NCBI RefSeq assembly: GCF_048128805.1
Contig: NC_136000.1
Span: forward strand, 12,916,854-12,980,853
Length of the DNA stretch: 64,000 nt
Origin: Centroberyx gerrardi
Lineage: Eukaryota; Chordata; Actinopteri; Beryciformes; Berycidae
Direction: 5' to 3'
The translations under genes and the position numbers were made by a program. The notes under the pieces were generated by a model. That model saw only the letters and a list, made by a program, of their open reading frames with translations, was not told the DNA's origin and made no database searches. This document shows positions 37,157-49,569 of the stretch, piece after piece; the stretch's first letter is position 1, and each line of letters begins with the position of its first letter.

Positions 37157-38005
37157 GCTTCTCCTGTGTTTTATTTCCATGTATCACTGTGCCAACTGCT
37201 GTCAGAACTGCCAGATGTCCAGCAGTGTGAACCTCTGGAGTTGATCAGAGCCGTCACGTCTAATCCCCACCTCTGCCCATCCGCAGCCATTCAGCGCAGA
37301 TCATTGATCCGCTTGTAAAACCCATCGCATTCCTCTTCAGCCTCGTCAAAACACTGTTTTCAGGACAGAGGCCAGACGGGGTGAACGACAGGTGAATTTT
37401 ATAAAGGGAGCGAGTCAAATCCAACCTTTTTGTTTTGCATTGTATCTAAATGAAATGTTAACTTAAATCAGATTTTCTTTATTCATGTGTATAGTCACAG
37501 ACAGCACAGACAAACAATCAGCATGGATCATAATAATCCCTGATTTACAGAAACAGCATGCAGCTGAATTCATTTCAGTTTCAAGAATTGCAGTCAGTGT
37601 ATGGATGTGAGTGAATGTTGGGGAAGCATCTTAGTACGATTATTCATTACTCTGAGATTTGCAGTTTGCACCATATTAACTCACACAGCAATGTAATAAC
37701 TTAGGGAACAAAGAATTAATTTGAGTACGTGTAAATAAGCGGCAGCTAGACGGGCTTGCTGTTGTTTGCTGCGTTGTAAGAGTAACATCAGTTTGTCAGG
37801 ACAGTTTGAGTAATGCAGTTATAAATATTGCCACTAGAGGCCAGCCTTGGCAAGATGCCATGCTATCCACAAATGGAAACATGATAAAGTCACACCTGAG
37901 TTGTTAGCAGAATTATGTAAAATTATCAACACAAGGATTCCTCACAGTAATTCCAATGTCTCTAAATAAAGTTCAGACTGTTTGACAGCGTTTTGCTTTC
38001 ATCAG
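37157..38005. other. Spacer between cgnl1 and aqp9: cgnl1 3' UTR plus aqp9 promoter
   Basis: The 849 bases between the cgnl1 stop codon and the aqp9 start codon must hold the end of one transcript and the start of the next. An AATAAA on the minus strand at 37483-37478 would give cgnl1 a ~525-nt 3' UTR and leave about 320 bp for the aqp9 promoter and leader. Confidence 0.45.
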
Positions 38006-41000
38006 TCAGTCAGAGCCAAAGTCGTCGACGTCGTTCATATCATCCTCCACAATCATCATGAGTGGGGTTGATTTCTTCTTACGCCTGTTTATGGGAAAAG
38101 AAACATTACCAGCATTAGAGAACAATATGTGGCTTTGGCAACTAATGTAATACACATGCATGAACATGAGAGTACACATATTCACACACACAAACATGGC
38201 ACACAGAGGCTCAGTGGAAGAGTGTGAGCGGTCACCTCATCTCGCTGCGCAGAGCGCTGAGCTGGCCGTGGAGCTGCTCGTTGGCCTCTAGCTGCTCGTC
38301 CAGATCTCTCTGTAGCTTCTTTTTCGCATGTTCCAGACGCTCGATCTCCTCCTCCGCTTCGTCCATCTGTCTCTTTGCTGTCTTCAGTCTCTGAGTCAGC
38401 TACAGAGTTCACCAAAGTGAGATATCGAATCATTTCAAGTCTGCTGCCTGTTCCACACTTCTTGGTAACTTTTATGTGTTTTTTGTGGTCAGTTAGAGAT
38501 GCCTACCTGGTCTCTCTGGCTCTCCAGAGTGATGTGTTCCTCGTCCCCCTGCATCTTCATCTCCTTCACCCTGCGCTCCAGTTTGCGGTTTGCTTGCTGC
38601 AGGTTGTTGTTGTCTCTGAGGACACAAGCACCAAGAGATCACATCACTTCAGGGGGGTTCCTGTAACTCAACACCCTGCCAGTGCGTTCACACCAGAGAA
38701 TACCCTCACTCTTACAACCTTGCATTACAATGCAGAGGGAAAGTGATACGAGTGGGTTCACTGCTAAACTACTACCATCAAGTATCTGATACAGCCATTA
38801 CCCAGCACACAAATAAATAATACATCTTCAAACTTATCCTAATTTGACACTTCAAATACAGTGCAAATAAGAACATTAAAAACTGTATACATGAATATAC
38901 ATAAGTGGTTTTAGGTAAGAGTGATACTGCTCACCTCTCTTCTCCTTGCAACCTCTCCTCTAGTTCCTGGATGCGGGTGTTAAGTTTGGAGACCAAGGAG
39001 TCCTGGTTGTTCCTCTGGGACGCCTCCAGATGAGTCACTCTGCTCCGCAGGTCTTTATTCTGATAGAGGACATGAAACAGTAGAATGTCACGGACGGGGC
39101 AAAGTTAAGGTGGTTTACACAAAGATTTAGATGCCAACAGAGCGGGGTGAGTATGGATGGCTGATATTGTTCCCTGCAGATCGGATTTAAGCCAACTTAA
39201 GTGCTAGATAGGTGGGGTTTGCCATGCTACAGATGGGCCAGAGTGCCAGATGGTTTCAACATTCACAAAAAATATTTGAAAGTCAATTTAGTTTACTTTC
39301 CTGTGATTGGCAACTTACCTGACACCTGATCTGCATTTTCCTGATGTGGCAAACCCCAAATATCAGGCACTCCATGCGGGTTCAAACACAGTGACCATTA
39401 TTTTGCAAATACTATTGGACACAGGTGTGGTGTCCAGGCCGTACCTGTCTCTCCAGGCTCGTCTTGTCACACTCCAGGTCCTGCCTGACTGCTCTCTCCT
39501 GCTGCAGCTCATTCCTCATCTGATCCATCTGTCACACACAACCAGCAGGGAGTCAATACAGTGTGTAGCTACTGAGAGCAGATGACAGAAAGGGAAACAC
39601 AGTTTTATACCTGCACTCACATGAGGACCTATCACAGTCTCCCAATGAGCAGCTAATAGAGCATATGGTCGTAACATATGACCTAGGGGGTTTGGTGGAC
39701 TCTTTAATCAAAAGCGTCTTACTGTACAAGGAGTGCATGCAGGTTTAGCATGGGTCGGCCCAGTGGGAACTAAACCACTAACTCTTGCATTCTTAGTGCC
39801 AATTTCTACCCATGGAGCTGCAGTATATAAAGACATGTACATGACATGTTGTCAAAAACATGGCTGTACCTCATTAAAAAAGGGCAGGACCTGATGATAA
39901 ACAATTTCAGGTTCAGTGAGAAGTTCCCAGCCTAATTCCTAAGACCAGAGGAAATTATGTCTGGTCTGACCTGCCGCATCAGACAGAGAGCGGGATCTAA
40001 ACTCTCTCTTCTCTAATAACATCCAGAGGCCCAGTGAAGGGAGTGTGAATAGCTGCTCACAATAGTTAGCTCTATTTTTGTCTTTCCAGTTCACCCAAAA
40101 CAGTGTTTTGTGTCAATTAGTCTGCACCACTTTGCTCCCATGAATGGTGGCCTACTTTACAGACGAGCGGGACGTGAGGCGCTTATGGTTACATCAGTGA
40201 TTAACAAACATACATGAAGTCAGCGGCGTTCAGTCATGTTTTGAGGCTGTCACACAGTGAATGTTAACAAGCGGAATAGAAACTTGTTTCCCAACCTATT
40301 GTGGACACACTGAGTCAGCAGCTTTCAGTGTTTGGAGAGAAATCTGAGACTCAGCCTTACATCTGTTTATGATAAAAACCTGACTATGTTCAAACTTGAG
40401 TCGTGGCATCATTCTCTGATGGAAAGGTTATCTCTTAGCAATCAGGGAAATGATATTCATGAATGTAAGCAAATGCAAAATGAGAGCTCTGTCTAGAAAA
40501 AGGAGGAATGTAACATGGGAGAGGCTGAGGGACTAGACTTGCCTGGTCTTTGCTTTTGTCGACTCGCTCCATCAGGCGGTCGGCACTGCTGCGCTCCTCG
40601 CTGAGATCCTCTTCCAGCTGACTGATACGTCCCTGAGAGGAGAGGAAAACGCCAAAAAACGCCTTATTTATATTACAATACATGATAACGTTTACCAATA
40701 CGCAGACTCCCTTGTGCCATTAAACTAGGGCTGGGGTTAGAAACCTGGCTCAGATGTTAGAGAAAAGTGTGATGGTGAGAGCGCCGTATTGTTGGATTTG
40801 TAAAGTGATACATGGAGGGGATTATGGAAAAAAAGACAGTAAGAAGAAAATAATACTTGCAAAAACTATAGGAATTGAAGATTTAGGACAGCTGGTTATG
40901 GCTGAAAGGAAGTCACTTTATCTTTGATAAGGTGACTTCAGACGTCTGAGTAAACTCAGACAGGTCTGATAACTTTTACAGTAAACATGAGCTTCCTCGG

Positions 41001-44000
41001 TCGATACCCAGAGTCAACAGACAGCGCGGGGAACACAGTGGTGTTACTGTGTAATGTTTTGTCATCAGCAAGACAAACAGTGGTGAGGTGTGAGATGTTG
41101 TGGCCATGGCTCTGCTCAGCACCCTTATAATTCACAGGGACAGCCGGGTGCAAATACAGGCACCTGAAGAGGTAAACACTTCGAGACACATAATAAACTA
41201 ATGCGTGTACTAATAAGTGTAAGTAACATTGAAAACTCCCCATGGTTATTACTTTAGAATGTTATATTTTTGGTGTACGTAAGCGAATATATCGTGATGT
41301 AAGCATATAATGCTGTTGTCATCTGAATTCCTCATAACTCCAGTTATGGGAGATTTTCATGTTTTTAGCTTCTATTGAAGGATTACATGATCCTCTGTGG
41401 GTTGAAAAAAATTTGATGTCTCTTGGCCTTATGAAACCCTTTCAAAACCCCATTGGATACACTCAAAATTCATGGCTGTCAAGCTAAAAACAACGCTGTT
41501 TTTTCTTACTTCTTACTTCCATTTTGGAGATATGAAGTTTTTCACCCAACAGCAGCTATATATTGATATTCATGTTGATGCAAATGTAAATTTTATTCTA
41601 TTCTATTTGCTTCACGATGAGAAAAAAGTACAATTATCATTCATATTCTATTCTATACACAGTGAAATAAGTATAATTATGAGTATAATTATATTTATCA
41701 GTTTAAGTATATCAGTATATTTATCTGTAGAGAGCATCTCAGGTCAGTGATTTTCCTGAGCTGAGGTTCCGGAGTCGTTACCTCCATGAGTTTGACCTGT
41801 CGGCCTCGCTCGTCCACTCTGGCTGAGTTCCTCTCCTCCAGCTCCTCCACCCTCTGCTCCAGCTGCCGGCCCCTCAGCTGGGCCTCCTGCTGCTCCCTGC
41901 GACACCGCCGCAGGTCTTCCTCCAGAGGAAGCAGCTGAACACAGAGCAGACCGCAGAATAAACACACACGCTGAGATACGGTAATATGCAATTTCTACTG
42001 TCGGGCAATCAGACGTTATCGAGCGGCACGGGATTAATCAAGTCTGGTAACGAATCCAAGTCTACATGTCTTACGTCTCTCTTATGGATCTCAGGCTGCC
42101 AAAATCAGTATCATCTTTTAAGTCACTCGTTAAAACTTACTTTTATGTAAAGGCATTTTCTTAGTGTGGCTGTTATTCCTTCTCTTTTATTATTTTCATC
42201 ATCATGATTTATAATTTTATTGTCTCTTTTATCCTTGTTTTATCCTTTTCATTATTTTTTTTACAACCTTTTGCTCTTATGTTTTATGACTTTGTTTTTT
42301 AACTCTGTTGGTGATTTTATCTTGTTTTGTAAAGCACACTGTAACCCTGGAAAAGTGCTATACAAATAAAGTTTATTATTATTATTACTGCGTCATTTTC
42401 ACACAAGTACATTTTACATTTCTGAAGCTATGTTTCCATCCACCCCCACACACAAAACTTGGAAAACTTGTATGGGAATCCCCTCAGCACCTTATCACAA
42501 GAGGAATGCTGAAACCAAAAGACAAAAAAGAAAAAAGGGAACGTGTGGGTAATAAAGCACCGAGGTTTGCATTATATATACATACAGATACTTTCTTTTT
42601 TTTGGACCTCACTCATTTTCATCTCGGCATTGATTTTTGTATGTTATGGGATGCGCGTAAACATTTTCTGCTCCTAAGCATGCTGAACCCATCTACTGAT
42701 GAGTCAGAGGGGGAATGCGTGCCACACCTCTTCCTGCAGTTTTTTGGCCGTCTGTCTGGATTTCTCCAGCTCCACTCCCTTTTCCTGCAGCTGTCTCCGC
42801 AGCTCGGCCAGCTCCCTCTGACTCTTCTCTCTGGCCTCGTCCACCAGGTTCTGAAGTGTGTCCGTCGACGCCTCGCACTCCTCCATGATGCTGTTCATCT
42901 GGCCACACAGACGAACGGTAAGCAAAGAGCTGCTGCAGTGAGATAACTGGACGTTCTGTGAAACTTACACATACGGCAAGGTGCATCTTATCTATTTGAA
43001 AGATGCTGTCCAAGTACAAGAAACATCAGCTGTTTCTGTTGCTCTAAAGAGGCTTCAAATGTTAGGGGAACAGATTATAGATGAATTTCGTTTCAAAATC
43101 CGATATAAAAATGACACCCACTCTCCCATATTGACTGCTGGCATGAAAGTTAAGCACATTATGGTTAAGTTAGGAGTCATCTTAACAAATTTGCTTATAA
43201 AATTGTTCATTTTTGAGGACAGAATCATTTATGTTTTCAAATATTGCTCTCACCTTCTTCTGCAGTTGCTCCACAGTCCTGTCCTGCAGCCTCCTCTCCT
43301 CCTCCAGTTCGCATTTTGTCCTCCACAGCTCTTCGATTTGTTTCCTCTCATCCTTGAGCTTCTCTTTCAGGTCCCTGTGCTCATGGTTGAGTTTGGTCAA
43401 CTTGCTCTGTCAGAGGAAAACAGAGGGGAGTGCGTGAGTTTCCAGATCTGTCTAAAATAGTATTTATAAATCAAGTCAAATTGTCCTCATACTATAAATC
43501 CAACCCATATGGTACTCCAAACTCATGGAATTATTCGCAGATACTATTTGACCCAGGTCTGTGAGTTTCAAAAGGACTTACCTGCACATCCTCCAGGCGA
43601 GTGAGCAGGGATTGGTTCGACTGACACATCTCCTCCTCCTTCCTCCTCACATCCATCAACACTTCCTCCACCTGCTGCTTCTCCCTCTGTGGAACAATAA
43701 GCATATACAGTTAAAAATCGCATTATTCCACGTCAGAACTTGCTTCACTTAGAAAAGTTTTCCTTCAAAATGAATATCCTTTCCCCCCCTCCCACCTCCA
43801 GCTGGTTTGCTCTTTGCTCCAGTAGTTTCTCCAAGTCTTTGGACTGCTGGATTGTGTGGCTGAGCTGATCCACCTTGCTCTCCAGCCCCTGCACCTTTCC
43901 TCTCAGCTGGTCTCTCTCCTGGCTCAGAGACTTCACCTGCACCTTCGCTGCACCTCTCTCCTCGTCTGCCTCCACCTTCTCTTGTCCAAGCAGATCATTG

Positions 44001-47000
44001 CTCTAGGAAACAGACAGAAAAAAAAAGAGTGATTGATAGCATGAGAGGCAAAATAATCCCCTTTTAGGCTATTGGAAATAAGTAGAAATTAGGAGAAATA
44101 TACGTTTTCCCTGTTACCTCTTTAGCCTGCTCTACAGCCCTCAGGAGCGTCTGGACCTCCTGTTCAAATTCTTCCTTCAGGGTGGCCATGTCTTTGTCAT
44201 GCATTTCCACCTCCTCCTTCAGCGCCCCCTTCAGCGCACTGAGCTCCCTCTCCCTCCGGTGCAGCACCTCCTCCTGCTCCTCCTGCACCTGTAGGATCTC
44301 CTGAAAGTCCACCCGCAGCTGGGCCAAATCCTGACACAGACATTCATGAAAATATCACTACCTGGAGTCCAAACACAAAGCTTTGCAGTTGCTATTTGTG
44401 TGGTGTATCTCGTTACCTTCAGCAGGACTTCTTTCTCTGCATTTACCACCTCCATCTTCTTGGCTTGGTCCAGCTCATCGTGCATCTCAGACAGCTGCTG
44501 CTGAAGGTCTTTCATCTCTGTCTTAGATCTGTCTCTCTCCGCCTTCATCCGGGCCAGCCTGACACACCACACAACAACGCAAAATATGCAGGAAAGAAAG
44601 ACACTTTTTAGTCCTATAGTTCATAACAGTTCTATGGTTTCCCATGCAAAACATCTCATTTTATTTGATACTTCAATGTTTCATGCTACTGTTTTTTTTT
44701 CAAAGCTGCACTACGCAAACAAGAATCATGTAACGTGACATCAGTGAACGCTCATGTTTACCAACCCGGCCAGTCTGTGATCGCTTTATACCAAAGGGAC
44801 AAGAGAGGCAAAATATCGGTGAGTCCAGTTTTCTCTGAACAGAGTGCTCACTTGCTGCAGTTTAGGAGACTATTTGTATTTCGTTTCTATTTGTCAATGC
44901 ATTTGGGCAAATAGGATGGATTTTCAGGGTTTAAATTAGGAAGGATCTCTTTTGCAACCCCACTTTGTGATTTAAGCTGATAAGATTGTTGTATTTTTAC
45001 ATAAAAATCTTACCTAGTGCAGCTTTAATCGCACATTTAGCTGAATGACTGTTAAGTCCTTACTCTTGTTTGGTTGACTGAAGTTTTTCCTCCATCTCAG
45101 CCAGTCTGTCCCTGAGTTTGTTCAGCTCCTCCTGACTTTTGGCCAATTCCTCCTGAAGGTTCTTCTTCTCTGTCCGTGCCTTTTCACAGGCCTTGGCCAG
45201 AGTCTTTTCATTCTGCAGAACACACACACAACAGAAAGGAACATCGTAAAAGCCAGGAATACAATAGAACAGAATAGAATAGAATAGAATAGGTTTTAAG
45301 GATGGGTACTGCACTATACCTTTGTCTCCACTTGCAGCTGTTTCTTCAGCTCAGACACTTCTTTCTCCAGCGCTGCCTGCTTCTCCTGCAACAGCTTCGC
45401 CTCAGCAGCATGATCCTACAGTTATTTGGAGGAAAAGAAGTCCAAGAACATGATATCATCTTCTGAAGTTTCTGTCAAAGACACATTCTCATGCTGAACA
45501 GTGATCAACAAGGCCAACAACCGCCTCATCCCAAAGCTCACTTTCTCCTCCTCCTCCTCCACATTCTCAGCAGTCTTCCACTTCAGTTTGTTGATCCTTT
45601 CAAACAACAGGTTGACTTTCCTCTGGGTGGTGGGATCATTATCAGTTGTACTGAAAAGCAGGAAAAACAGCCAGTTCAGCAACACATTAACAGTATTAAC
45701 AGTGTAAAATCACAGCGTTCTTAACTAATTGTGACCGAGAAAGTGAAAGTGGTGGAAACTGGAGGATGGAAGTCTGAGAATAGAGTGAAAACTGTAAGTG
45801 CCCTTGTTTTAAAGCACAAGGGTGTTCAGTCGACCTGCCCCGGACACATAGAGGTTTTTAAAAAATGATATCTATACTTCAGTGCAGGGGTTCAAGCTGG
45901 GTACTGATGCGTCTTCAAAGTATTCCACGCTCGCTCAATGTGGAGGTAAAGGTGAAAACCATATTTCATCGGCGCTGTGGAAATCAGTTCATGCTCTGCA
46001 TTCCTAACTGCTGTGTGTTTGAGCACAAGCAGCTGTAACAGCACAGCACCCCCTTTATCTCACTGCACTGCATGATCACACCCACAGGCTAATCATCAAA
46101 AGGTGGCTATGGTATGAAAAATAAGAGACGGTCATATGGAATATCTCTTTCTTACGAGGTCAGCCAAAAGAGTGTTTCAAAATAGTTAAGATAAGATAAA
46201 TATAAAAAACAAATATAAAGAGAGATAATAACGTGTACAAGAAGAGAGAATAAATAAATAATTAAAATGCATAAAAAGAGAATAAAGATCAAGTTGCATA
46301 GGCAGTGCAGAAGAAAATAGTTCTGAGCCTAGTTTTAAACTTTCAGATGAAAGTGCAAATACAAAATCATATATTAAGTTAGGTTGGCTTAACAGCAGCC
46401 CAGGCTGTACTGACTTACCCATCCTTGAGGTAGGTGAACAGTATTTGTTTTGCTGTGTCTTCATTCGGGTCTACTGAAAGCTCTTGCTGTCCTTTCAGAA
46501 GATCAGGAGTGACCTGGTTACGAAATACATAGCAAATAAATACAACCTTTTAAATGACGACTGTGTCCCGTAGTAAAACTCTTTACCTGTGTGTCTCTCT
46601 CATCAGATTCGTCAGTTTGGTCGCAGGACGATCTGGACACAGCGGATTTCTCCAGTCTGTTAAGCACTTTCAACGCCCGCGGAGACATCGGCTCCTTTCC
46701 GTGTTGTCCTTTGAGCAGCGTGGTGGACTTGCTCTCCTCTCTCTGGCTTGCCAAGCTGGATTCTCCGCTGAAGAACTGGGCCCTGGGCGACCCGGGAGCA
46801 CGCATCCCACCTGAGGTCTCGCCCCTGATGCCCTTCAGAGAGGAGGTGGCGCTGCAGGAGGAGGAGGAGGAGGAGGAGGAGGAAGAGTCTGACCTGCGGC
46901 TGCTGTCCACACTGCGTGACCTCCTGCACTCCTCCGGGTCCAGCCTGTTCCTCGGGCCACACCTTCCCCTCCGCTGGGAGCTGTTGAACCGGTCTATCAG

Positions 47001-47633
47001 CCTCCCGACGGAGGAGAAGGAGTCTGTGTCCACTGAGTTTGGGGACCGTGCAGGGGTCGCTCCGCCTGAGGAAGGCGCCTCGCTCTGGGCTTCACCCTGG
47101 TCTCCCCCGGGGCCCTCGGCAGGCAGAGGGATCTTGGCTTTGGTCGCTTTAGCAGCCTGGGTCGTCTCAGGCGGAAGGCCGGTGTGTATTTGCCCCGGTC
47201 GGGCAACTGAAGAAGTTTGTGACGGAACGAGGAGGTTGAGGTTGTTGCTGGCAGGATCGTAAGGTCTGAGAATCTCTGGGTGTCTCTGATAATGAAAAGC
47301 ACTGGAGGCCGCAGTCCTCTGTGACTCCCTAAACTCAGCTGGTGAACGTCCATACTGCGCCGGTCTGTCAGCCGGTCCTTCGTCCACAGACTCACCAAGC
47401 GGAGACACCCTCGCCACGCCTGGGTTGTACCCGGCCTGGTGAGTGATGACAGACACGTCCCTGTGGCTCTCCTGCCCGCCGCTGTTCAGAACCACATACG
47501 GGTGACCTTTGAACCCTTGGACTTGCACCCTCACGCCGAATAAGTCGTCGTGGCTTCCTCTGGAGCCGTGCTGCTGCATGCAGCCTCTCTGCAGCCTGAT
47601 GTCTGGAGAACCGCTCATTCTGTGAGACTCCAT
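38006..47633 (-). CDS. cgnl1: Cingulin-like 1 (paracingulin/JACOP)
   Basis: Cytoplasmic scaffold of tight and adherens junctions that recruits Rho/Rac regulators. Exons 5' to 3': 47633-46587, 46513-46419, 45650-45542, 45415-45320, 45212-45064, 44558-44417, 44330-44118, 44002-43796, 43686-43582, 43406-43254, 42898-42728, 41934-41782, 40632-40543, 39528-39445, 39059-38935, 38615-38507, 38399-38236, 38084-38006. 3291 nt, 1096 aa (human 1302); every phase agrees. The head domain is encoded by the first exon, with the family motif [20 protein letters not shown] at 32-51 and a run of ten Ser. A long coiled-coil rod rich in Glu, Gln, Lys and Leu follows ([16 protein letters not shown]), then a short acidic tail ending [12 protein letters not shown]. 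The segment [17 protein letters not shown] and the TCF12/AQP9 neighbours favour paracingulin over cingulin. The intron after 40543 has a GC donor. A splice acceptor at 47667 shows an upstream leader exon. Confidence 0.9.
39500..39810. other. cgnl1 introns between 38616 and 42727: no recognisable element
   Basis: The longer cgnl1 introns (39060-39444, 39529-40542, 40633-41781) were read on both strands. Apart from AT-rich stretches (41560-41720) and short inverted words near 39220 and 39345, nothing is recognised. Confidence 0.4.
42050..42391 (+). mobile_element. LINE (non-LTR retrotransposon) 3' end in a cgnl1 intron
   Basis: A 3' end with the usual teleost LINE order: 'tcttttaagtcactcgttaa' (remnant of the RT C-terminus), a T-rich stretch, 'gtaaagcacactgtaaccct', 'ggaaaagtgctatacaaata' and 'aagtttattattattatta'. 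The 5' part is missing, as expected for a truncated insertion. Sense orientation is plus, opposite to cgnl1. Confidence 0.75.
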
Positions 47634-47666
47634 TCAGACAAACTCCTTAACTGGACAGTTTCACAG
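47634..47666 (-). other. cgnl1: cgnl1 5' UTR segment of coding exon 1
   Basis: A strong acceptor (tttcttcacag on the minus strand, AG at 47668-47667) precedes 33 untranslated bases and ATG 47633, so translation starts in the second exon of the transcript. Confidence 0.65.
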
Positions 47667-48811
47667 CTGTGAAGAAACAGGCAGGTATGTGTTTATCATG
47701 ATGACACTTGCATGAACAAAGTGAGCAGAAAGGTCTTGCATGGGAAGGTGAATTGAAAACTGATGCATCATGGTACGTGTTTACAAAACATGTGAGGCGG
47801 GTTTGAGCTCCAGCGGGACAATGACAGGCCAAGAGCAGCTCACACAGCTGCACTCAACCAGACAGCAAAGATAAAGACAGAATAAATGGACACTGACAAG
47901 AGGTCGATATTGCTGTGCAATGAAAACAGTTCCTTCTGTGTGCTAATGACAGTATACTATTGTACAGCCAGAGTTGAGCCAACTGCATGACGACTACAAC
48001 TGGCCCCGGTCTCCAGTGTCGTCACCCACTTGATGGGTAACACTTGAAGAAAGTGTTGATCAACAAATATGTTACTGTGAGGCTGAACAACCAGAAGAAC
48101 ACAAGACGTGTTGTGCAGCAGACAATATCTACTTAAAGGCACCATCCTGAGCATGGCTACTTTAATGAATAAACACTGCAGGACAGGTTTGAGACCGCAG
48201 TTTAGTCAATTACACCGGCTCAAGAACACTAGAGCAGCATAATTGTCAAAATGAAGATATCTCCATATACAGTGAGACTATAAGCCATAAGTTTAGCAGT
48301 TTTTAGTTTCAGGCTCAAACTTTTGAATTTTGTCGCCAGCTCTCAAATAAGTAGGCTATAAAACAAACCTCAATTTCGCAGCCTATCAGTTCAGAGACAG
48401 CTGGGTTTATTGATATGAACGCAGATACTAAATCTGTGGATCTGCGCTTTGTCATCCGGTTTTGCTTGATGATATTGAACTTCAGTTCGCCTCGCCCTTT
48501 TAACGTGAAACAAAGCGGTATGATAGAATAACATTATGGGAAAAAACAACTACACTAATCCTACGACATTTTTAAAGAATACTATACAAACATCATAGCA
48601 AAAGTATAAATCCCTTTAGGTGTATTATAGGAACATAATAGTGGTACTATAGGAGATGAAGAAAAAAAATCCCATAAAGTCCCTATAAACTCACCGCTGA
48701 GCACCGCAGACACACTATAAAAAGCCCCTGTAGAAGCGTTAGGGTGATTTTTCGTCCGGGTAGTTTGGACAAAAGGTTAAGAAAGAAATTAGTCCAAGGC
48801 GTAAACTTACC

Positions 48812-48925
48812 AGCTGTACGCGCTGCGTGCTGTGTGAGCGGAGGCGTCTGGACAAATAAGAGCAGTGCGCTCGGACTGTCCTGTCCTGTCCTGTCCTGTC
48901 CTGTCCTGTCCTGTCTCCTCCCGGA
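48812..48925 (-). promoter_or_regulatory. cgnl1: Probable cgnl1 non-coding first exon and promoter
   Basis: On the minus strand a perfect donor, G|GTAAGT, lies at 48812/48811 and could splice to the acceptor at 47667 (intron about 1.1 kb). The segment is GC-richer than its surroundings and contains a (CCTGT)n tract at 48877-48915. The transcription start is not visible. Confidence 0.45.
48877..48915. repeat. (CCTGT)n pentanucleotide microsatellite
   Basis: Seven to eight uninterrupted CCTGT units, within or next to the inferred non-coding first exon of cgnl1. Confidence 0.9.
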
Positions 48926-49459
48926 CAGGAAGAAGCGCTCCGGCGTCCAACTGCATTCACTGGTTGGTTTGTGTCAGACTGAAACCACCTAACTGCTGTT
49001 GGATGGTTAATATGACATATGAATATTGACGAATATGTGAATATAATAGAGCTAAGAATGATTATGCCTACGTACTTTTACACTGACATTATTAATTCAT
49101 GCTTGCAGTATAAAGTATACTGAAACTGAGCAGAATTATACATAGAAACAGTGAATCCATAAAAGAGCTCATTTGGACACGTGGACAAGACAAAGTAAAA
49201 CCAAAAACATTAAAGATGAAAAGGAATTAAAAGATCAGCAGAATAGATTTTTAAAAAGGTTTATGTACATACAAGGTTCCTAGAAATAAGTGTAGCACAG
49301 ACTGTTATAACATGACAATGTAGCCTCTAGGGAACTGTGCAATAGGTGAACTAATTATACTATACTATAAATTAATTCATTTATTACACTGTTATATTCC
49401 TATGATATTTATATGTAATGATATAATATTCCTATAATGTTGCAGCTAGGTGGTTTTAA

Positions 49460-49522
49460 TCTGACACAGAACCAAATCTTTAATAAATTGTTAGGTGTTC
49501 CAGTTATTCTGTCCATCCCCTG

Positions 49523-49569
<47 letters not shown>

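Noticed and set aside
46591-47262. 223-codon plus-strand open frame opposite cgnl1 exon 1
   Set aside because: Antisense shadow of the head domain; no start context, splice signals or known domain.
38006-47633. Cingulin (cgn) instead of cingulin-like 1
   Set aside because: The proteins are close, but [17 protein letters not shown] and the tcf12/aqp9 neighbourhood favour cgnl1. Not fully excluded.
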